This document shows positions 1 through 5,276 of a stretch of DNA of 5,567 nucleotides, piece by piece. The first letter of the stretch is position 1, and each line of letters starts with the position of its first letter. A model generated the notes under the pieces. It made no database searches. It saw only the letters and a list, made by a program, of their open reading frames with translations, and was not told the origin of the DNA. This DNA is from CAZAOY01 sp964486925 (GTDB taxonomy: Bacteria > Bacillota > Clostridia > Oscillospirales > Ruminococcaceae), in the NCBI GenBank assembly GCA_964486925.1, contig CAZAOY010000084.1, positions 1-5,567 on the forward strand. The letters are read 5' to 3'. The translations under genes and the position numbers were made by a program.

Positions 1-105
1 AATTTATTCTTTAAATTTACACTATCTTTAACTTAGAGATATAAAAAGAATCCCACCAACAACAATGTAGGTAGAATTCTAGTTTAACATGATTAAATAA
101 TATTA

Positions 106-621
106 TTAGTTGCTACTGTTAACCACTCGGCGAGGCTTGTACTTGTTAACCTCGTCAATAATTCGCTGCTCTGGTGTGAACACAAGGATACATTCACCAA
201 ATTTAGGATGATTAAAGGTAGCGCTATAGGTGTTAGGCAGTGTTTGGTTTTCACAAGCAATGATCTTTGCGTTAAACCCGCCCTGTAGTTGCTCGGGTTT
301 AAATAGCTCAAAGGTTTTAAATGAAGAAAACTTTACGGTAAGTAGACGCTTTCTACTACGTTTAGCCATAATCTTGTCAACATCAAGTTCACCATTTGTA
401 ACGATGTATTCATACTCAACGTTAAAGGAGGTAATCACCCTAAAGGCAAACCATATTACACCTACACAAAGTATCATCGCAAAAGATCCAAATTGAGATA
501 GTATAAATGGTGAAACCAGACCGCATATCAAAGCGGCAGCTAGCGCAACCCCTATCTTTTTGAGTATATCAGGCCCTGTAGCCTGCTTTCTAACCATTTG
601 TTCAATAAAAGTATCGCCCAT
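106..621 (-). CDS. Small two-TM membrane protein of unknown function (DUF6106-like)
   Basis: The product is a 171-residue protein. Two adjacent hydrophobic helices lie at about residues 22-42 and 45-65. A mostly polar, probably cytoplasmic C-terminal domain of about 105 residues follows. Just after the second helix is an acidic-then-basic stretch, with EYEY at 69-72, NGELDVDKI at 76-84 and KRSRKR at 87-92. From memory this arrangement matches the clostridial family called DUF6106; that assignment is unverified and no biochemical role is known to me. The start is placed at the second of two nearby ATGs (complement of 619-621) because AAGGAG at 629-634 stands 7 bases before it. The ATG at 625-627 would be only 1 base from that site. 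The gene follows desulfoferrodoxin on the same strand after about 215 bases and has its own promoter-like sequence, so co-transcription is possible but not required. No clear terminator is visible between it and the window edge. Confidence 0.85.
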   Translation of the reverse strand: MGDTFIEQMVRKQATGPDILKKIGVALAAALICGLVSPFILSQFGSFAMILCVGVIWFAFRVITSFNVEYEYIVTNGELDVDKIMAKRSRKRLLTVKFSSFKTFELFKPEQLQGGFNAKIIACENQTLPNTYSATFNHPKFGECILVFTPEQRIIDEVNKYKPRRVVNSSN

Positions 622-747
622 TAACATTCTCCTTAAATATATGATATTATCCTAATGCTGTGAAACCGCTGTATACAAACCACATTTTCCTAGATTAACC
701 CTAGTCAAATATTAGTCTATCATACCGCTTTTTCTTTCTTGTTATTA

Positions 748-776
748 ATTATATCATATAATTTAGGTATTTTCAA
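748..776 (-). promoter_or_regulatory. Sigma-A-type promoter for the two-TM protein gene
   Basis: On the minus strand, TTGAAA (complement of 771-776) is followed after exactly 17 bases by a perfect TATAAT (complement of 748-753). Transcription would start near 740, giving an untranslated leader of about 120 bases before the ATG at 621. The leader holds an imperfect inverted repeat (691-698 with 712-719) that I cannot assign to a known element. Seen directly: the two hexamers and spacing. Inferred: promoter activity. Confidence 0.6.
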
Positions 777-836
777 GGCTTTTTTATAAACATTTTCATT
801 AAATATTACTATGGAAAGAAACTCATTCAAAGCTTA

Positions 837-1238
837 TTATCTAGAAGATATCTCGGTTTTCCATAGCTTGTGGATATTGCAAAATTCATATACTGCAAGC
901 GGGGTATCGTTTACCACCATAAACTCCACTATTGGCTCTTCCCCTATCTCGATACTTTTCCTCTGACCACCTTTAACAGTTTCAAGATAGATAAAGGTTA
1001 TATGGTGCTCCTCCTCCATTGGATGGAGTACACTACCCACCTTTACAGTTATCTTGTTACCCTGCACCTCTACCTGCGGTATATGCTTTTCTTCGCTAGC
1101 CTCTTCGGTATTTGCTACTAACTCTACCATCTTTTCACCACAGCAAACTAGAGGTACTCCCTTGTTTTGTATTAGTCCAATGATATTTTTACAATGTTCA
1201 CAGATAAAAAATTTTTGCTCGTTGCTTCGTTCACTCAT
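837..1238 (-). CDS. dfx: Desulfoferrodoxin (2Fe superoxide reductase)
   Basis: This 133-residue cytoplasmic enzyme would reduce superoxide to hydrogen peroxide, taking its electron usually from rubredoxin, without producing oxygen. Both iron sites are complete. The N-terminal desulforedoxin centre has Cys13, Cys16, Cys32 and Cys33. The catalytic Fe(His4Cys) centre has His52 (in EKHIP), His72 (HPM), His78, Cys120 and His123 (CNIHKLW). Glu50-Lys51 just before His52 match the conserved catalytic-site Glu-Lys pair. Length and ligand spacing are normal for the class I two-iron form. The start chosen is the ATG at complement 1236-1238, because AAGGGAG (1244-1250) lies 5 bases before it; a longer reading frame from 1271 has no such site. 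The gene is divergent from the permease gene, with a PerR-like inverted repeat in the shared region. No obvious terminator follows it. Confidence 0.96.
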   Translation of the reverse strand: MSERSNEQKFFICEHCKNIIGLIQNKGVPLVCCGEKMVELVANTEEASEEKHIPQVEVQGNKITVKVGSVLHPMEEEHHITFIYLETVKGGQRKSIEIGEEPIVEFMVVNDTPLAVYEFCNIHKLWKTEISSR

Positions 1239-1285
1239 AATATCTCCCTTAAGAATTATTAACTTATACAAAATCTTAACTAAAA

Positions 1286-1314
1286 ATTATATTTTGCTAA
1301 AAAATAACAGTTAA
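1286..1314 (-). promoter_or_regulatory. Probable desulfoferrodoxin promoter
   Basis: On the minus strand, TTAACT (complement of 1309-1314) and TATAAT (complement of 1286-1291) are separated by 17 bases. The predicted start near 1279 gives a 41-base leader. The -35 matches the sigma-A consensus at four of six positions. The region is very AT-rich, so chance hexamers are common. Its -35 is only 5 bases from the -35 of the divergent permease promoter. Confidence 0.5.
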
Positions 1315-1319
1315 AATAG

Positions 1320-1348
1320 TTGTATTTATCGACTTCGTATGATATAAT
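1320..1348 (+). promoter_or_regulatory. Probable promoter of the membrane permease-like gene
   Basis: TTGTAT at 1320-1325, a 17-base spacer and a perfect TATAAT at 1343-1348. The -35 is weak (TTG conserved only). The predicted start near 1355 gives a leader of about 155 bases before the ATG at 1511. The -10 lies inside the inverted repeat at 1342-1356, so a repressor bound there would block this promoter. Confidence 0.5.
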
Positions 1349-1356
1349 TATTATAT
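1342..1356. promoter_or_regulatory. PerR/Fur-family box candidate
   Basis: ATATAATTATTATAT is a perfect 7-1-7 inverted repeat centred on 1349. It agrees with the Bacillus PerR box TTATAATNATTATAA at all 12 inner specified positions and differs only at the two outermost bases. It overlaps the -10 of the permease promoter and lies about 28 bases upstream of the desulfoferrodoxin -35. PerR control of superoxide reductase and related oxygen-defence genes is known in Clostridium, which fits the neighbour. The caution is that the site is pure A/T in an AT-rich region. Direct observation: the symmetry and consensus match. Inference: PerR binding. Confidence 0.45.
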
Positions 1357-1452
1357 ATTGTTTAAGGAAGTATTATACATTTATCTACAAAGTAGCGCCT
1401 AAATTTCTATACTGGCATAAGACAAGTTTAAATAATACTAAAACGAAAGGAA

Positions 1453-1498
1453 GCTCCATACTAAATCATGCGGTAATCGCCGCCTAACTTATTGGAGC
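1453..1498 (+). promoter_or_regulatory. Leader hairpin sequestering the permease gene RBS
   Basis: In the leader of the permease-like gene, GCTCCA (1453-1458) can pair with TGGAGC (1493-1498). The 3' arm contains GGAG (1494-1497), the best Shine-Dalgarno candidate for the ATG at 1511. Inside the outer stem, GCGG (1470-1473) can pair with CCGC (1480-1483) around a 6-base loop, leaving asymmetric internal loops of 11 and 9 bases. Such a fold would hide the ribosome binding site and could work as a translational switch or thermosensor. I do not recognise it as a known riboswitch class. Confidence 0.4.
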
Positions 1499-1510
1499 GT
1501 GGTCATAATT

Positions 1511-2092
1511 ATGAGCACCCAAATCCTAAACAGACCGAATTCTACCCTCACTCCTAATATGGACGGTAAGAAAAATTATCTTATATTGGCAAATACATAC
1601 TTTTTAGTCTTTTTTATCTCCTGTGTTACAGGATGGGTTTATGAGGAGATATTTTATCTTCTAACAGAAAACATCCTGGAAAAGCGTGGTTTTTTGTATG
1701 GTCCTTATCTTCCTGTATATGGGTTTGGAGCGCTGTTTATGATGTTGCTGCTGGAGAGGTTTCGCAAAAAACCTGTGATCTTATTTGTTTTGTCTATGGT
1801 AGTTACAGGGGTGCTTGAGTACTTTACGGGGTTATTTATGTGGCTTATCTGGCATAAACGGTGGTGGGATTATACCGGACTTTTTCTTAATATTGACGGT
1901 TATGTCTGCCTTAGATCTGTGGTTACCTTTGCTATAGGCGGGTTACTGTTAATCTATTTTATACTGCCTTTGGTCAGAAAAGATGCCGCAAGATTTAAGC
2001 TAAAAACCATAACAGTGATAAACTGTAGCTTGCTGATAATTATGATATTTGATTTAGTGCTTTCACTGCTCTTTAAAAACAAAATTGTATAG
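1511..2092 (+). CDS. Five-TM membrane protein, putative ABC-transporter type IV (CmpB) family
   Basis: This 193-residue integral membrane protein has about five hydrophobic spans, near residues 24-44, 62-82, 89-113, 136-156 and 166-188. Features I associate with the 'putative ABC-transporter type IV' family (ABC_trans_CmpB) are GWVYEE at 41-46, RGFLYGPYLPVYGFGA at 59-74, TGVLEYFTG at 99-107, RWWDY at 117-121 and LNIDGYVCL at 126-134. Despite the family name, no ATP-binding partner is encoded nearby and transport has not been shown to my knowledge. Treat it as a conserved membrane protein. The ATG at 1511 is chosen over a GTG at 1499, which sits 1 base from the GGAG at 1494-1497. For the ATG that spacing is 13 bases, rather long, so initiation may be weak or regulated. 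It is divergent from desulfoferrodoxin and ends with TAG; no strong terminator follows. Confidence 0.88.
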   Translation: MSTQILNRPNSTLTPNMDGKKNYLILANTYFLVFFISCVTGWVYEEIFYLLTENILEKRGFLYGPYLPVYGFGALFMMLLLERFRKKPVILFVLSMVVTGVLEYFTGLFMWLIWHKRWWDYTGLFLNIDGYVCLRSVVTFAIGGLLLIYFILPLVRKDAARFKLKTITVINCSLLIIMIFDLVLSLLFKNKIV

Positions 2093-2135
2093 TCACTTGT
2101 AATTACAAACATTTTTTAAATTTACGTTAAAGGTA

Positions 2136-2164
2136 TTGATAAATAGCAAATTATGTAGTAAAAT
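2136..2164 (+). promoter_or_regulatory. Promoter of the 684-aa protein gene
   Basis: TTGATA (2136-2141), a 17-base spacer and TAAAAT (2159-2164) each match the sigma-A consensus at five of six positions. Transcription would begin near 2171, leaving a leader of about 167 bases before the ATG at 2338. Confidence 0.6.
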
Positions 2165-2166
2165 AT

Positions 2167-2180
2167 ATATACTAGTATAT
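2167..2180. repeat. 14-bp palindrome at the predicted transcription start
   Basis: ATATACTAGTATAT is a perfect palindrome centred on CTAG, directly downstream of the -10 at 2159-2164 and covering the expected start site. That is a position typical of repressor operators. No regulator can be named, and alternating A/T sequence raises the chance of accidental symmetry. Confidence 0.3.
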
Positions 2181-2196
2181 TGAAGGATTAATTAAT

Positions 2197-2223
2197 ATGT
2201 ATTTCTCCGCAATTAAACAGTAG
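2197..2223 (+). other. Possible 8-codon leader ORF (MYFSAIKQ)
   Basis: An ATG at 2197 is followed by seven more sense codons and TAG. It is preceded at 9 bases by AAGGA (2183-2187), a normal ribosome-binding arrangement. It lies wholly inside the predicted leader of the 684-aa protein gene and upstream of a long inverted repeat. This could be a regulatory leader peptide. There is no run of a single amino acid's codons to suggest classical attenuation, and such short ORFs also arise by chance. Confidence 0.22.
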
Positions 2224-2249
2224 ATAGATTATAAATGTTGAAAGTGCAA

Positions 2250-2295
2250 CGAACAGTAGTAAGTTTAATACGGTAAAATAATTTTCTACTGCTCG
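2250..2295 (+). repeat. Long inverted repeat in leader of the 684-aa protein gene
   Basis: CGAACAGTAG (2250-2259) can pair with CTACTGCTCG (2286-2295), giving nine pairs and one internal A-C mismatch around a 26-base loop. It sits 42 bases before the start codon and does not cover the ribosome binding site. It is not followed by a T-run, so it is not a simple terminator. It may be a structured leader RNA element or a protein-binding site. Confidence 0.4.
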
Positions 2296-2337
2296 AGTGG
2301 GGATTAAATAGAAACTAAAAAGAGGAAGGGATCCAAT

Positions 2338-4392
2338 ATGATAAGATACTGTTACGATGCAGATAACATAGATAATGTCAAGATATTAGAGACAGAGGAT
2401 GTCATAGCGGCGATGAAGCTGTCTGCCGCCATGTATAACAAAAATCCAGGGTTTTCATGTGATCAAATGCACATGATTGACGTCCCAAAGCATAAGATAA
2501 TCGGGAATATCCACCACGATACTACAAAACCTGTGGTAAACACCTGCGAACAGTATATCCAAACTACCGAGGAGATCGAAAAACATCTTGACAGTATGCC
2601 CTATATGTTATCCCATTCAACATGGAGTAAGCAGCCATCCAGTGACTATGATATGCTTGCGGAATCCTTTAACTTTGCACAGAATGATGCTGACTTTCCT
2701 CTTACTACTGAAATAACCTCTAAGCTTGTATCTGCCGCACTTGATGTTTTATTGCCAGAGAACGAGAACTCAACAAAGCGTTTGTTTATTGTAATGAATG
2801 AACACACCGAAAACTTTGACCTTAAAACAAGAATTATCCTATCAAAAATCACAACCTTTCTTCCATTAGAAGCACGAAGGAAATTATCTTTTGTATCCTA
2901 TTGTAATGACGTTACTACCGTTTTGTTGGGCTATAAGATTGTTATCTGCCGGCCTGCCGACGCAGTGCTGTTTAAGCAGAACAGTGTATTTGACGACAGC
3001 TATTTTTGCTTTCTTGAGCAGAGTGTAATCTTCCCCGATATTAAACCCGGTTCATTTGCAAAGTATCTTTCTTCCCATGTAGAGAATGCTCCATCGCTAC
3101 TTTCCTTCTTTGATCAAAAGTTGCCGTTAGAGCTTAAAGCTACCGGTGTTATATATGATGTACTTTGCAACGTGCTGTTCCTTAAGGTTGAACCTACTCC
3201 ACAAAAATATCTAATGTGCCGCAAGGACGTTATTAAATACATAAAACAGCTCTACGAGGCTGATTTTATTGATAACGAACTGATTACCTTTATCTTTGAA
3301 ACCGAGGCACAGATCGCCACTAAGGTATCTTCCCACGAAGCCCTAACGGTAGTAACCGCTATGGACTTTTTCTTTGAGAATAAGATTATCGAAAAGCAAC
3401 TATTTGTCAACTATATCTGTGATGTACGCGACCTTATTGATGAGGAGCTTTTATTCTCAATGCTAGGCAAATATAACCTAGAAAATGAGTATAACCAGAT
3501 TTTACTCTCTCAAAGTATCTTCCCAGATACCCTAGCCGCAGTTATTGTAGAGCAGATTAAGGATACTACCGACCTAGAAAAGCTTTTAGATGAAAAGACC
3601 ACCCTATATGGTGATATAATTTTTAGTAACAAGAAAATAAAAGAAACTATATATCAGTACCTATCTACAGCTGTTGACTTCTGTGATGAAAAGGATAGCT
3701 TTACTATGGTTTTGGATGTATCAAAGACCCTAAAAAAATATAATGTCCCTGACCTTGGCAAGATAGTTACCGATGTAACCGGTAAAATTTCCGGAAAGCT
3801 TAAAGACCTTGAAGCAGAAAAGGCACTTAAAGAACAACAGGAGAAATTAGCAATTATTAAAGCACAGGTGCTGGATTCCTTTACTAAGGTGTTTGAATCG
3901 GATGATATAAAACAGCTTTTAAGTATACCTATACTAAAGGATTGTCCAAAGATAAACCTTCTAAAGTCCGAGATTAACGAGATTGCTATAAGGATAATTA
4001 AAGCTAATCCTACTAACACCGCCCTACTCTTCCCCTGCCTTGAATACGACCAGGAGGGCATTGCTTGTGAGCTTAATCTCTTTGCATTAAACGATATCTT
4101 AACAGAGGACAAGGATAACAATGAAGCAGTATACTCACTACTTCTAGAGCTTATACTTAACAGTAAGTTTAGAAACCTTGACTTTATCGACAATGGCATA
4201 CTGCTATATCTTTCAGAGTCAGACGCTATCTATAAAAAGGCTAAAAAGAATGGTGACGCTATCTGGAAGTTTGCTGTTGACCATGTTGTAACTGTTAAGT
4301 CTAATAATAAAATGCTGTACCTTGGTATTGTGGGAGCTACAGGGGTGTTGCTTATTATCGGCGCGGCGATTGTATCATCATTTTTCAAGTAG
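2338..4392 (+). CDS. 684-aa tail-anchored protein of unknown function, possibly GAP1-like
   Basis: I do not recognise this protein with certainty. It has no signal peptide. A single hydrophobic segment at about residues 660-682 ends two residues from the C-terminus, so it looks tail-anchored with its bulk in the cytoplasm. A charged, probably coiled-coil helix runs over about 484-512 (LKDLEAEKALKEQQEKL). Residues 174-188 read FLPLEARRKLSFVSY, followed by a beta-rich stretch to about 235. This 'LP..aRr.lSF' pattern recalls the middle part of GTPase-associated GAP1 (GAP1-N/M) proteins, and IGNIHHD at 55-61 could be a decayed version of the conserved Gly-Asn-His N-terminal motif. The resemblance is weak and from memory. 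The remainder is mainly alpha-helical, without nucleotide-binding or catalytic motifs that I can see. The ATG at 2338 is preceded by AGGAAGG (2323-2329) at 8 bases. It appears monocistronic, with its own promoter and a 167-base leader; no GTPase gene lies in the window. Confidence 0.9.
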   Translation: MIRYCYDADNIDNVKILETEDVIAAMKLSAAMYNKNPGFSCDQMHMIDVPKHKIIGNIHHDTTKPVVNTCEQYIQTTEEIEKHLDSMPYMLSHSTWSKQPSSDYDMLAESFNFAQNDADFPLTTEITSKLVSAALDVLLPENENSTKRLFIVMNEHTENFDLKTRIILSKITTFLPLEARRKLSFVSYCNDVTTVLLGYKIVICRPADAVLFKQNSVFDDSYFCFLEQSVIFPDIKPGSFAKYLSSHVENAPSLLSFFDQKLPLELKATGVIYDVLCNVLFLKVEPTPQKYLMCRKDVIKYIKQLYEADFIDNELITFIFETEAQIATKVSSHEALTVVTAMDFFFENKIIEKQLFVNYICDVRDLIDEELLFSMLGKYNLENEYNQILLSQSIFPDTLAAVIVEQIKDTTDLEKLLDEKTTLYGDIIFSNKKIKETIYQYLSTAVDFCDEKDSFTMVLDVSKTLKKYNVPDLGKIVTDVTGKISGKLKDLEAEKALKEQQEKLAIIKAQVLDSFTKVFESDDIKQLLSIPILKDCPKINLLKSEINEIAIRIIKANPTNTALLFPCLEYDQEGIACELNLFALNDILTEDKDNNEAVYSLLLELILNSKFRNLDFIDNGILLYLSESDAIYKKAKKNGDAIWKFAVDHVVTVKSNNKMLYLGIVGATGVLLIIGAAIVSSFFK

Positions 4393-4416
4393 CACAGGCT
4401 AGTTTTAAGTCTTGTT

Positions 4417-4434
4417 TATAAGTTTTAACTTATA
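4417..4434 (+). repeat. AT-rich inverted repeat after the 684-aa gene
   Basis: TATAAGTT (4417-4424) and AACTTATA (4427-4434) form 8-base arms 25 bases after the stop codon. The stem has almost no G-C pairs and no T-run follows. As a terminator it would be poor; it is the only stem close behind this gene. Confidence 0.25.
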
Positions 4435-4586
4435 TTAACATATAGTATGAATATGAAATAGTATATACTGTCATGACTATGCTCTAGCGGCATTTGTTGT
4501 GGCAGTAATTTATTTGTGTACCATATTAGTATTATTATTTATCTGGTGTACAGCTATAGATTATTCAAATTATCACTATTTTATAT

Positions 4587-4616
4587 TTCAAATTTGTACA
4601 TTCATCTGTGTATAAA
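4587..4616 (+). promoter_or_regulatory. Weak promoter candidate for mazF
   Basis: TTCAAA (4587-4592), an 18-base spacer and TATAAA (4611-4616). The predicted start near 4623 would place both 12-bp direct repeats inside the leader. A better-looking pair nearer the gene (TTGCAG at 4686, TATATA at 4708) would start transcription about at the ribosome binding site, so I did not choose it. Confidence 0.28.
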
Positions 4617-4634
4617 AGTAAAATTTTATCCAAC

Positions 4635-4690
4635 AATATTATTGCAAGTAGTATTAATGTTAGCGAGGTATCGCCCTTAATATTATTGCA
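4635..4690 (+). repeat. Pair of 12-bp direct repeats upstream of mazF
   Basis: AATATTATTGCA occurs exactly at 4635-4646 and 4679-4690, 44 bases apart, close to four helical turns. Between them a small interrupted hairpin is possible: TATTAA (4652-4657) with TTAATA (4677-4682), and GCGA (4663-4666) with TCGC (4671-4674). Toxin-antitoxin genes are often autoregulated through paired operator sites, so these may bind a regulator. No such protein is encoded here. Confidence 0.4.
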
Positions 4691-4714
4691 GATCCTTAAT
4701 CCCAAATTATATAC

Positions 4715-4720
4715 AGGAGA
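4715..4720 (+). promoter_or_regulatory. RBS that fixes the mazF start at GTG 4730
   Basis: AGGAGA at 4715-4720 is the Shine-Dalgarno sequence. It directly abuts a GTG at 4721, too close for initiation, but is 9 bases from the in-frame GTG at 4730. An ATG at 4725 is out of frame. Confidence 0.7.
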
Positions 4721-4729
4721 GTGAATGTT

Positions 4730-5077
4730 GTGTCCATAAAAAGAGGAGAGATCTATTATGCAGACCTTAGCCCTGTTGTCGGTTCAGAGCAAGGTGGATT
4801 AAGACCGGTGCTAATAGTGCAGAATGATGTAGGCAATAAATACAGTCCGACTGTAATAGCCGCGGCTATAACAAGCCAAAAGGAAAAGTCAAAGCTACCT
4901 ACCCATATCGAATTAGATAGCTACAATTGTGGCCTATCTAAGGATTCAGTGGTTTTGTTAGAGCAGATACGAACCATTGATAAAAAGCGGCTTAAGGAGA
5001 AGATGGGCATGTTAGACGATGGGTCGATGGGCAAGATCGACACAGCGCTATCAGTAAGCTTCGGGTTACAGTACTAG
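4730..5077 (+). CDS. mazF: MazF/PemK-family mRNA endoribonuclease toxin
   Basis: This 115-residue cytoplasmic toxin of the MazF/NdoA type would act as a dimer and cleave single-stranded mRNA at short sequence motifs. The whole family signature is present: KRGEIYYADLSPVVGSEQGG at 4-23, RPVLIVQND at 25-33, SPTVIAAAIT at 39-48, KLPTHIEL at 55-62 and VLLEQIRTIDKKRL in the C-terminal half. Arg25 and Thr48, the residues needed for catalysis in Bacillus subtilis MazF, fall at the same numbers when translation starts at GTG 4730, which supports that start. Length is normal (B. subtilis MazF is 116 residues). The protein looks intact and active. No antitoxin gene precedes or follows it within the window: 337 bases without an ORF lie upstream and a convergent gene lies downstream. 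The cleavage site cannot be deduced; the B. subtilis enzyme cuts UACAU. Confidence 0.96.
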   Translation: MSIKRGEIYYADLSPVVGSEQGGLRPVLIVQNDVGNKYSPTVIAAAITSQKEKSKLPTHIELDSYNCGLSKDSVVLLEQIRTIDKKRLKEKMGMLDDGSMGKIDTALSVSFGLQY

Positions 5078-5097
5078 CCAATAAAAAGCTATGGCTA
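5075..5097 (+). repeat. Short inverted repeat overlapping the mazF stop
   Basis: TAGCCA (5075-5080, which includes the stop codon) pairs with TGGCTA (5092-5097) around 11 bases. There is no T-run after it, so terminator function is doubtful. A similar 6-bp stem, ACATAG with CTATGT, lies at 5166-5186. They could act as processing or stability stems for the mazF transcript. Confidence 0.3.
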
Positions 5098-5206
5098 ATA
5101 TCCATCTATAAACTATTACATTCAATTTATTTATGCTTACTTAGATTTATTAATAGGACAACAAGACATAGTATCTATTGCTATGTTGATTGCAAAGTTA
5201 ATCAGC

Positions 5207-5243
5207 AAAAAACAACCTCCTCGACATAATCGAGGAGGTTGTT
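5207..5243 (-). terminator. Strong intrinsic terminator of the secreted-protein gene
   Basis: Arms 5211-5224 and 5230-5243 form a perfect 14-bp stem with the CATAA loop region at 5225-5229, including the GC-rich run CCTCCTCGA. On the minus strand it is followed by a run of six Ts (complement of 5207-5212). It lies 33 bases past the stop of the minus-strand gene. On the plus strand it is followed only by AATAATTT, so it may stop mazF transcripts less efficiently. Confidence 0.92.
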
Positions 5244-5276
5244 AATAATTTCACCTTAACAGTTAATCAGTTAAAA

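Larger units (their letters stand above)
4393..4729. other. 337-base AT-rich intergenic region upstream of mazF
   Basis: No ORF here resembles a MazE/RHH antitoxin or any other gene, and no RNA gene was recognised. It holds several small symmetrical elements: an AT-rich inverted repeat (4417-4434), a repeated AGTTTTAA (4401-4408 and 4421-4428), the palindromes AGTATATACT (4460-4469) and GTCATGAC (4470-4477), a weak promoter candidate (4587-4616), and a pair of 12-bp direct repeats (4635-4646, 4679-4690). Confidence 0.7.

Noticed and set aside
72..107. TAGAATTCTA (72-81) and AATAATATTATT (96-107) palindromes after the two-TM gene as a terminator
   Set aside because: Both are short, nearly pure A/T and lack a following T-run on the minus strand.
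93..311. Minus-strand 72-codon frame overlapping the 3' end of the two-TM protein gene
   Set aside because: It lies in another frame of a better supported gene, has no ribosome binding site and is of low-complexity Ser/Leu composition.
1054..1314. Plus-strand open frame over the desulfoferrodoxin gene
   Set aside because: It is antisense to a gene with all metal ligands conserved, and its composition shows no family resemblance.
1376..1380. TACAT motifs (also at 4597-4601) as cleavage sites for the local MazF
   Set aside because: The cleavage motif of this MazF is unknown and five-base motifs occur often by chance.
2097..2117. TTGTAATTACAA palindrome followed by six Ts after the permease-like gene
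   Set aside because: With a workable loop the stem is only four A/T-rich pairs, too weak for a credible intrinsic terminator.
3654..4199. 181-codon minus-strand open frame inside the 684-aa gene
   Set aside because: It is antisense to a convincing coding region, serine- and leucine-rich as expected for a shadow frame, and has no domain signature or supporting context.
4658..4681. Seven-codon ORF (MLARYRP) upstream of mazF
   Set aside because: It has no Shine-Dalgarno sequence at a usable distance and is too short to be an antitoxin; likely chance.
4686..4713. TTGCAG-16-TATATA as the mazF promoter
   Set aside because: Transcription would start at about 4720, removing the ribosome binding site at 4715-4720.
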